From positions 1,054,001 through 1,118,000 of the forward strand of contig NZ_CP058214.1 in assembly GCF_015482775.1 (NCBI RefSeq): 64,000 nt of DNA, in the 5' to 3' direction. A program made the position numbers and the translations under genes. Positions 57,518 to 64,000 of this stretch are shown piece by piece. The stretch comes from Kaustia mangrovi (GTDB lineage Bacteria; Pseudomonadota; Alphaproteobacteria; Rhizobiales; Im1). The notes beneath the pieces were generated by a model. That model saw only the letters and a program-made list of their open reading frames with translations, made no database searches and was not told where the DNA came from. How positions within the stretch are numbered: position 1 is the stretch's first letter; the number at the start of each line of letters is the position of its first letter.

Positions 57518-59380
57518 TCATTCCGGCTCGCCCGCCTTCCGGTCCTCCGCCTCCAGCTCGTCGATCATGCGCGAGATCATCGACAGGCCCTTGTTCCAGA
57601 AGGCCTTGTCGGAGGCGTCGAGGCCGAAGGGGGCGAGAAGCTCGGTGTGGTGCTTGGAGCCGCCAGCCCTCAGCATGTCGAAATACTTCTCCACGAACCC
57701 CTCATGCGCTTCCTCGTAGAGCGCGTAGAGCGAGTTCACCAGGCAGTCGCCGAAAGCATAGGCGTAAACGTAGAAGGGCGAGTGGATGAAGTGCGGAATA
57801 TAGGCCCAGAAGGTCTCGTAGCCCGGCTTGAGCTCGATGGCCGGCCCGAGGCTCTCCGCCTGCACCTCCATCCAGATCTCGCCGAGCCGCTCCGCCGTCA
57901 GCTCGCCCTCGCGCCGTTCGGTGTGCACGCGGCGCTCGAAGACATAGAAGGCGATCTGGCGGACCACCGTGTTCAGCATGTCCTCCACCTTCGAGGCGAT
58001 CAGCGCCTTGCGCTTCGCCGGATCCGCCGTTTCCTTGAGCAGCGCGCGGAAGGTCAGCATCTCGCCAAACACGCTCGCCGTCTCCGCGAGCGTCAGCGGC
58101 GTCTGGGAACGCAGGAGCCCCTGATCGGCGGCCAGCACCTGATGCACGCCATGGCCGAGCTCGTGGGCGAGCGTCATCACGTCGCGCGGACGGCCCTGAT
58201 AGTTGAGCAGCACATAAGGGTGCGCGCTCGGCACGGTGGGATGGGCGAAGGCGCCCGGGGCCTTGCCGGGGCGCACCGGCGCGTCGATCCAGTGCCTGTC
58301 GAAGAACCGCCCGGCGATCTCCGCCATGTCCGGCGAGAAGCCGCCATAGGCGTCGAGCACGATCCGGCGCGCATCGGGCCAGGCGACGGTGCGGGTCTCC
58401 TCGTCCGGCAGGGGCGCGTTGCGATCCCAGTGGGCGAGCCGGTCCTTGCCGAGCCATTTCGCCTTCATGGCATAGTAGCGGTGGGACAGCGTCGGGTAGG
58501 CCTGAGTGACCGCCTCCACCAGCGCCTCGACCACCTCGCGTTCCACACGGTTCGCCAGATGGCGAGAATCGGCGATGTCCTCGAACCCGCGCCAGCGGTC
58601 GGAGATTTCCTTGTCCTTGGCCAGCGTGTTGGTGACGAGGGTGAAGGTACGCAGATTGGCGCCGAGCGTTTGCGCCAGCGCGTCCGAAGCGGCCTTGCGC
58701 TTCTCCTCGCGAGGATCGAGCAGCAGGCTCAGCGTCGGCTCGAGCGAGAGCGTCTCGCCGTCGACGGTGAATTCGAGGCTCGCCATGGTCTCGTCGAACA
58801 GCCGGTTCCAGGCGCCCCGCCCGGTTACCGACTTCTCGTGGAAGAGCTGCTCCAGCCTGTCGTCGAGCTGGTAGGGTCGCTCCTTGCGCAGATCCCTGAG
58901 CCACGGGCCGTAATAGGCGAGGCCGGGATCGGACAGGGCCGCATCGAGAACCTGATCGTCGATCCGGTTGATCTCCAGCTCGAAGAACAGGAGATCAGTC
59001 GAGACCGTGGTCAGGCGATCCTGGATGTCGCCGAAGAACTTGGCACGCGCGGGATCGGTCGTGTCACCGACATAGTGGAGCTGGGCATAGGAGGCGACGC
59101 GCCCGAACAGATCCTCCAGCGCCTCGTAGGCGCGGATCGCATCCGCCAGCCGCGCCCCGCCGCCCTCGCCCGCCGCGATCTCGGCGACGGTGCCGCGATA
59201 GCGCTCCGCAAAGCTCGCAGTGTCCGTCGCGATCCGCTCCAGATCGCGCTTGAGCTCCGGCGCGTCGGGCGCCGAATAAAGGTCGTCGAGGGACCATTCC
59301 GGCACTGCGCCAAGCCCCTTGTCCTCAACCGTGCGTGCGCCCGCCTCCGCGGACGGGTGAAGCGTAAGCCGACGAACCAT
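57518..59380 (-). CDS. pepF: Oligoendopeptidase F family (M3) metallopeptidase
   Basis: Cytoplasmic zinc oligopeptidase (620 aa). HELGHGVHQ near residue 405 is the HExxH site, followed by the distal glutamate in LAETASVFGEM. N-terminal WSLDDLYSAPDAPELKRDLE and the C-terminal YAYAFGDCLVNSLYALYEEA match PepF of alphaproteobacteria. ATG 59380 has AGGA nine bases upstream; GTG 59386 is the alternative start. Confidence 0.93.
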   Translation of the reverse strand: MVRRLTLHPSAEAGARTVEDKGLGAVPEWSLDDLYSAPDAPELKRDLERIATDTASFAERYRGTVAEIAAGEGGGARLADAIRAYEALEDLFGRVASYAQLHYVGDTTDPARAKFFGDIQDRLTTVSTDLLFFELEINRIDDQVLDAALSDPGLAYYGPWLRDLRKERPYQLDDRLEQLFHEKSVTGRGAWNRLFDETMASLEFTVDGETLSLEPTLSLLLDPREEKRKAASDALAQTLGANLRTFTLVTNTLAKDKEISDRWRGFEDIADSRHLANRVEREVVEALVEAVTQAYPTLSHRYYAMKAKWLGKDRLAHWDRNAPLPDEETRTVAWPDARRIVLDAYGGFSPDMAEIAGRFFDRHWIDAPVRPGKAPGAFAHPTVPSAHPYVLLNYQGRPRDVMTLAHELGHGVHQVLAADQGLLRSQTPLTLAETASVFGEMLTFRALLKETADPAKRKALIASKVEDMLNTVVRQIAFYVFERRVHTERREGELTAERLGEIWMEVQAESLGPAIELKPGYETFWAYIPHFIHSPFYVYAYAFGDCLVNSLYALYEEAHEGFVEKYFDMLRAGGSKHHTELLAPFGLDASDKAFWNKGLSMISRMIDELEAEDRKAGEPE

Positions 59381-59718
59381 GATCACCGTTCCTGAAAACC
59401 GTTGTCAGACTATGGGAGACGCAAGCGAGGCCCTGCGGTTCCGTGATCCCCTATATGGGACCGGACAGGCCGCGATCTCAACCGCCAAGCGTGCATGCCT
59501 CGCCAAGCAGGACCGTTTGCCGCTATCCTGCAGGCTGGACGTGGCAGTCCGGCAGGGTCGGCCGGCCCCTCCTGCGCAGTGCGGAGGTGGGGTTAAGGCT
59601 TTGTTTGCGGTTGCAATCGAGACTGCCTACAGCCGCAGGGACGGACCCTCTCTGAATCTTGAGGGTCACCTTGCGGGGGAGAGAGACAGGTTACTGTTTG
59701 GGGGCAAGACAGTCGGAC
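59381..59718. other. 338-bp divergent intergenic region, pepF/response regulator
   Basis: No gene found. Contains a 7-bp inverted repeat GACCCTC/GAGGGTC (59644-59650, 59661-59667) about 50 bases before the regulator start, possibly an operator or leader hairpin. I cannot assign promoters with confidence. Confidence 0.5.
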
Positions 59719-61215
59719 ATGGCGCAGGTGATACTCATCGTCGATGACGATCCCGCGCAGCGGCGCATCCTTGAAAGCATGATTCGCCGCTTCGGATACG
59801 AAACCCTCGCCGGCGACAGCGGGCAGTCCGCGATCGATATCCTGGCGGGGCCGCAGGGCAAGGATGTCGCCCTGCTCATTCTCGACCTCGAAATGCCGGA
59901 TATAGACGGCATGGAGGTGCTGGCCTATCTGAGCGCGCACCGCAAGGAGCTACCGGTCATCATCCAGACGGTCCATGGCAGCATCGAGACCGTAGTGAAG
60001 GCCATGCGGGCGGGCGCGGACGATTTCGTCGCCAAGCCCGTGAACCCCGAGCGGGTCAAGGTGTCGATCCAGAACCTCATGCGCGTCAATGCCCTGTCGG
60101 AGGAGGTCAAGCGGCTCAACCACAAGGCGTCCGGCGAGTTCAGCTTCGAGGACCTGATCGCGGAAAGCCCGGCCATGACCAATGTCGTCCGGCTCGGCCG
60201 GCGCGCCGCGCAGTCCAACATCCCGATCCTGATCGAGGGCGAGAGCGGCGTCGGCAAGGAGATGATCGCGCGCGCAATCCAGGGCGAGAGCGAGCGGCGC
60301 GGCAAGCCGTTCGTGACCGTCAATTGCGGGGCGATCCCGGAAAACCTGGTCGAGAGCATCCTGTTCGGCCACGAGAAGGGCTCCTTCACGGGCGCGACCG
60401 CCAGACACACGGGCAAGTTCGTGGAGGCCAATGGCGGCACGCTGTTCCTCGACGAGGTCGGCGAGCTGCCGGCGGAGGCGCAGGTGAAGCTCTTGCGCGC
60501 GCTGCAGGACGGCGAGGTCGACCCCATCGGCGCGCGCCGGCCGGTGAAGGTCAATATCAGGCTGATCTCGGCGACCAATCGCGACATGATCGAAATGGTG
60601 AAGGCCGGCACGTTCCGCGAGGATCTCTATTACCGCCTCAACGTCTTCCCGATCACCGTGCCGCCGTTGCGCGAGCGCACTGAGGGCATTCCCGCGCTCG
60701 TCAATCATTTCGTCACACGCTTTGCCGCCGAGGAAGGCCGCAAGATCAAGGGGATCGAGGCCAACGCCCTGGAGCTGCTCCGGCACTATTCCTGGCCCGG
60801 CAATGTCCGCCAGCTCGAGAACACGGTGTTCCGCGCCATCGTCCTGTGCGAGGGCGACGTGCTGACGGTCGACGACTTTCCCCAGATCGCCGCGCAAGTC
60901 GACGGGTTCGAGGCGCGGGTGCCTCCGGCACCGTCGGCGGCTACCTCGGCCTCCGGCCGCGACGGCATCACCGTCTTCGCCAGCGGCGCCCCGGCCGGCG
61001 ATTCCCCCCTGGTGGGCAATGGCCAGCCGCTCGGCATCCCCGCGGTGACGGAGGGTGGTCATATCCGCACGCTGGAAGAGGTCGAGGCCGACATGATCAG
61101 ACTCGCACTGGAGCGTTATCACGGACATATGTCCGAAGTGGCCCGCAAGCTCGGCATCGGACGATCCACACTCTACCGGAAGGTGCGCGATCTCGGGCTT
61201 GAGGCGAAAATGTAA
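59719..61215 (+). CDS. Sigma-54-dependent response regulator (NtrC family)
   Basis: Regulator of 498 aa: receiver domain with DDD at 9-11 and phospho-acceptor Asp56 ([12 protein letters not shown]); AAA+ sigma-54 domain with Walker A GESGVGKE near 174, GSFTGA near 221-226 and Walker [15 protein letters not shown]-terminal Fis helix-turn-helix ([20 protein letters not shown]). The loop is GSFTGA rather than GAFTGA. No sensor kinase gene is adjacent. Start 59719 ([11 protein letters not shown]) by homology. Confidence 0.93.
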   Translation: MAQVILIVDDDPAQRRILESMIRRFGYETLAGDSGQSAIDILAGPQGKDVALLILDLEMPDIDGMEVLAYLSAHRKELPVIIQTVHGSIETVVKAMRAGADDFVAKPVNPERVKVSIQNLMRVNALSEEVKRLNHKASGEFSFEDLIAESPAMTNVVRLGRRAAQSNIPILIEGESGVGKEMIARAIQGESERRGKPFVTVNCGAIPENLVESILFGHEKGSFTGATARHTGKFVEANGGTLFLDEVGELPAEAQVKLLRALQDGEVDPIGARRPVKVNIRLISATNRDMIEMVKAGTFREDLYYRLNVFPITVPPLRERTEGIPALVNHFVTRFAAEEGRKIKGIEANALELLRHYSWPGNVRQLENTVFRAIVLCEGDVLTVDDFPQIAAQVDGFEARVPPAPSAATSASGRDGITVFASGAPAGDSPLVGNGQPLGIPAVTEGGHIRTLEEVEADMIRLALERYHGHMSEVARKLGIGRSTLYRKVRDLGLEAKM

Positions 61216-61313
61216 CAGCGCGCCGTTTTCTGCTATGATCACGCGAGGTTGTCTTGCTCGCCATCCGTGGTCGGACTAGCTTGCGCGCGACAGTTGTTTT
61301 CAAGGAGGTCATC

Positions 61314-63362
61314 GTGCTGAGACTGGGCATTCCGGCCGTTTTTATCTCAGTGCTTCTTGCCGGCACCGCGGTCGCAACGCAGGCGAATGCGCAGTCCGCG
61401 CAGCGCACGCAGAACTTCTCGGGCCGCGATTGGGAGACGCCGCCGACCCGGCGAAGCGGTCCTGGCATCATGTCGTTCTTCACCTCCCAGGAACGGGTGC
61501 GCGGCGACGACCTCTACCGCTCGCGGGGGCGGGCTGTGCGCCAGCGGACAGCACCGCAGGCCAATGCGAACGTGTCCGGCATTCCCGATGTGAAGGACTA
61601 TGACGGCTACACGCCCGAGCCGCTCGTCGCCCTGCGCGACCGCGCCCTTGAAAGCGATACCGAGCTCGAGCCCCTGCCGGCCGCCGTCCTGGACACGCTG
61701 CGCGGTGCCCAGGAGGATGTGACGCTACGGCTGCGCAAGGAGCACCGCCAGCCGGTTCTCGACTTCTACGCCGAGCGCGACTTCGCGCCGCTCTGGGTGG
61801 GCGATTACGGCCTCAGCATCCGGGCCCGCCGGCTTCTGGACATGATGGCCAGGGCCGACGAGGAGGGACTGGAGGCCGATCAGTATCTGCCCGCCTCGCT
61901 GACGAGCTTCGACGACGACGCCACGCTCATCGTCGACGACGAGGATGCGCTCGCCCGGCTCGACGTCGAGCTGACTATCAAGGCGCTCAGATATGCACAC
62001 GACGCCTCCGCCGGCCGCGTGGACCCGAACAAGCTGACCCGGTACAACGACCTCAAGCCGCGACCCATCGATGCAACCTCCGCGCTGGCCGAATTCCAGC
62101 GCACCGTGCGTCCCGACAGCTATCTTGCCGCGCTGCATCCGACCCATCCCGCCTACAAGGCGATGAGGGCCGCGCTCGCCGAGCTGCGCGCCAATCTCAG
62201 CGAATCCGCCGAGCAGGCCCCCATTCCCGAAGGCCGGATCATCCGGCCGGGCATGAGCGATCCGCGCATCGCGCAGATCCGCAAGCGGCTCGAGCGTATG
62301 AAGCTTCTTCAGCCCCGGATCGAACCCTCCCGGAACCCGGTCGACTACGTCTCGGCGGAGACCGACGACACCGCGATGGATCCCGACTACGTCTCCATGG
62401 ATCCGGTTGTCGAGGGGCCTGCAGAGACCGGCGGCACGACCTATGGCGACACGGCCCATAGCGACACAGCCTATGACGACGAGGTCGTGGAGGCTGTGCG
62501 CACCTTCCAGAAGCATGCCGGCATCGGGATCGACGGCATTATCGGGCCGCGCACACTTGCCGCCTTCAACAATCGCAGCGACACCAGCAAGATCGAGCAG
62601 CTCGTGCTCAACATGGAGCGCATGCGCTGGATGCCGCGCGATTTCGGCGACCGCTATGTGCTGGTCAACCAGCCGGCCTTCGAGTTGCGCGTCTATGACG
62701 ATGGCGAGGTGATCCATACCGCGCGCGTCGTGGTCGGCAAACCGCGCAACCAGACGCCCGCCTTCTCCGACACGATCCGGATCGTGGAGTTCAACCCGTA
62801 CTGGAACGTGCCCCAGTCCATCGCCGTGAACGAGATGCTGCCGCAGCTCAGGCGCGATCCGGGCTATCTGGCGCGACAGGGCTATCAGGTGCTCAACAGC
62901 AACGGCCATGTCATCAACAGCCGGGCCGTCAACTGGTGGCGCATGGGCGGCAGGAGGCTGCCGGTCCGCATCCGCCAACCCCCGGGGCGCAGCAACGCGC
63001 TGGGCGAGGTGAAGTTCCTCTTCCCGAACAAGCATGCCGTCTATCTGCACGACACACCGGCCAAGAAGCTGTTCGAGCGCAATGCCCGCGCCTTCAGCCA
63101 TGGCTGCGTGCGTGTCCAGAATGCGCGTGAGTTCGCCGATGTTCTCCTCAAGCCGGAAGGCTGGACGCCCAATCGCATCGCACAGGCCATCGGCAATGGC
63201 CGCAACCAGAGCCTCAAGCTCGATCACAAGATCAATGTCCACCTCGTCTATCTGACCGCCTGGCCGGACGAGGACGGCGTGATCCGCTATCGCAACGACA
63301 TTTACGGGCGCGACGCCCGCCTCGAGCGCGCGCTCGGCACCGGCCGCGTCGCGATGCGCTAG
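61314..63362 (+). CDS. L,D-transpeptidase (YcbB/LdtD type) with peptidoglycan-binding domain
   Basis: Exported murein crosslinking enzyme (682 aa). Signal peptide (LGIPAVFISVLLAGTAVATQ), a catalytic-scaffold domain, a peptidoglycan-binding helix bundle (VEAVRTFQKHAGIGIDGIIG), and the YkuD catalytic domain with SHGCVRVQNAREF (Cys598). An Asp/Ser/Thr-rich insertion of about 40 residues precedes the binding domain. GTG start at 61314 is preceded by AGGAGGTCATC; an extended frame to 61254 is rejected. Makes 3-3 crosslinks by family analogy. Confidence 0.93.
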   Translation: MLRLGIPAVFISVLLAGTAVATQANAQSAQRTQNFSGRDWETPPTRRSGPGIMSFFTSQERVRGDDLYRSRGRAVRQRTAPQANANVSGIPDVKDYDGYTPEPLVALRDRALESDTELEPLPAAVLDTLRGAQEDVTLRLRKEHRQPVLDFYAERDFAPLWVGDYGLSIRARRLLDMMARADEEGLEADQYLPASLTSFDDDATLIVDDEDALARLDVELTIKALRYAHDASAGRVDPNKLTRYNDLKPRPIDATSALAEFQRTVRPDSYLAALHPTHPAYKAMRAALAELRANLSESAEQAPIPEGRIIRPGMSDPRIAQIRKRLERMKLLQPRIEPSRNPVDYVSAETDDTAMDPDYVSMDPVVEGPAETGGTTYGDTAHSDTAYDDEVVEAVRTFQKHAGIGIDGIIGPRTLAAFNNRSDTSKIEQLVLNMERMRWMPRDFGDRYVLVNQPAFELRVYDDGEVIHTARVVVGKPRNQTPAFSDTIRIVEFNPYWNVPQSIAVNEMLPQLRRDPGYLARQGYQVLNSNGHVINSRAVNWWRMGGRRLPVRIRQPPGRSNALGEVKFLFPNKHAVYLHDTPAKKLFERNARAFSHGCVRVQNAREFADVLLKPEGWTPNRIAQAIGNGRNQSLKLDHKINVHLVYLTAWPDEDGVIRYRNDIYGRDARLERALGTGRVAMR

Positions 63363-63375
63363 GCCTTATCCTTTC

Positions 63376-63404
63376 GTCATGCCCGGGCTCGTTCCGGGCA
63401 TGAC
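63376..63404 (+). terminator. Stem-loop after the L,D-transpeptidase gene (repeat-like)
   Basis: GTCATGCCCGG (63376-63386), seven-base loop, CCGGGCATGAC (63394-63404): an 11-pair perfect stem 14 bases after the stop. No T-run. The sequence resembles common alphaproteobacterial palindromic repeats, so terminator function is unproven. Confidence 0.55.
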
Positions 63405-63962
63405 GGACAGGACATCACCCCCCGCTCCCGCCCATTGCACAGGCTGAATGTCGGCACGCCTCAGGGACGTTCCTGCGCGACCTTCCCTGCGCCCGCGCGC
63501 CCGGATGTCGCGCTTCGCCAAATCGCCGCCCCTCCGCCTCATTTGCAACAAGATACGCCCCTATACGCGCTAACCGTGATCGATACACGCAAAACGTGCT
63601 TATCGGGTCACGGCAATTCGGGCGGCGGGTTGATGCGTGTCCTTCCCCCGAATCGGTAGTGGCGGTCGGTTTTGGGCTGGAGTTCCGGGTGCCTCCGATG
63701 GCTCTCCCTCCCGCCCGGTCTCCGGCCTTCAAAAGAAGCACCAAGACGCGACCGCCATCGCGCTGGAAAGCGGCGGCGGGTTCCCTTGCGCTCCTCCTCC
63801 TCCCCCCGCGCAAGGGGCCTGTCGCCGCTTTCCTTTCCCGCAGGAGAGGCGGCGAACCGACAGCCCGAACGCCTTAAGACGCCATTAAACATGATGCCTG
63901 AAACTGCATTTCCAGAGCTGCCGTATCTCAGGGGTTGGCTTCATGCGACATCTGGAGATATT

Positions 63963-63986
63963 GTACGTGGAGAATTGGCCACGTAC
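63963..63986. promoter_or_regulatory. Perfect inverted repeat just before the window end
   Basis: GTACGTGG (63963-63970) and CCACGTAC (63979-63986) pair over eight bases with an eight-base spacer, immediately before a purine-rich ribosome-site-like stretch. Could be an operator or a leader hairpin of the next gene. Confidence 0.45.
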
Positions 63987-64000
63987 ACGAGGGGAAACTT

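Larger units (their letters stand above)
63363..64000. other. Right-end region without confident gene
   Basis: 638 bp after the L,D-transpeptidase. Several short open frames exist but none has clear homology. One at 63596-63877 contains a hydrophobic stretch (AAAGSLALLLLPP) but ends early and lacks a ribosome site. The last bases (ACGAGGGGAAACTT) look like a ribosome site for a gene starting beyond the window; a short frame from ATG 63943 also runs off the edge. Confidence 0.5.

Noticed and set aside
63596-63877. Frame with a hydrophobic stretch resembling a signal peptide near the right end
   Set aside because: Short, rich in Pro/Arg, no ribosome site, and stops soon after the hydrophobic part.

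Overview
The window is GC-rich chromosomal DNA of an alphaproteobacterium, most likely from the Hyphomicrobiales (Rhizobiales) and close relatives. The signs are a cox operon ordered coxB-coxA-ctaB-coxF-coxC-DUF983-surf1, a lone aa3-oxidase subunit IV gene, transhydrogenase with a split alpha subunit, an invasion-associated-locus-B protein, DUF1127 and DUF465 small proteins, a DUF4170 protein, and short palindromic intergenic elements of the kind common in that order. I cannot name the genus. I found no rRNA, tRNA, CRISPR array, insertion sequence, prophage or plasmid gene. Gene content is almost entirely housekeeping.

Layout. 1-4385 (minus): glycine cleavage operon gcvT-gcvH-gcvPA-gcvPB (gcvPB runs off the left edge) behind a tandem glycine riboswitch. 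4574-6975 (plus): ispH, thrB, rnhA. 6989-9246: peroxiredoxin and a DsbD-alpha-like protein (minus), YqgE (plus). 9434-23618 (minus): a very large 7TMR-DISM/PAS/GGDEF/EAL signalling protein, a GNAT acetyltransferase, an M16 peptidase, thrC, then surf1, DUF983, coxC, coxF, ctaB, coxA and coxB. 24200-27114 (plus): IalB-family protein and a TldD protease fused in frame to a HAD phosphatase. 27297-29260: two DUF1127 genes divergent from a LysR regulator. 29462-35290 (plus): rsmE (5' end disturbed), gshA, ubiA, pmbA/tldE, an inositol-monophosphatase/CysQ-like gene and DUF4170.

35480-43653 (minus): ribF, MaoC dehydratase, a class IIA HAD hydrolase, a degenerate EAL membrane protein, a class III aminotransferase, an SDR oxidoreductase and a propionyl-CoA synthetase. 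43846-46277 (plus): TauE/SafE permease and an acyl-CoA synthetase. 46479-47957: two divergent DUF465 genes and a diguanylate cyclase. 48216-50212 (plus): purE-purK, then rpsU. 50418-54718 (minus): MscS channel, pntB-pntAB-pntAA, aa3 oxidase subunit IV. 54944-59380: secreted alpha/beta hydrolase, ABC1 kinase, oligoendopeptidase F. 59719-63362 (plus): sigma-54 activator/response regulator and an L,D-transpeptidase. 63363-64000 holds no confident gene.

Functional groups: one-carbon/glycine metabolism under riboswitch control; aerobic respiration (cox cluster, PntAB, UbiA); threonine, purine, flavin and glutathione synthesis; and c-di-GMP signalling with one intact diguanylate cyclase, one probable phosphodiesterase carrying a spoiled GGDEF site, and one degenerate EAL protein. 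I did not find a clearly new multigene system. The best leads are the TldD-HAD fusion, the roughly 530-residue low-complexity tail on the c-di-GMP protein, the broken 5' end of rsmE, the cox cluster lacking ctaG, the symmetric divergent gcv/ispH promoter region, and several nested palindromic elements placed at stop codons.
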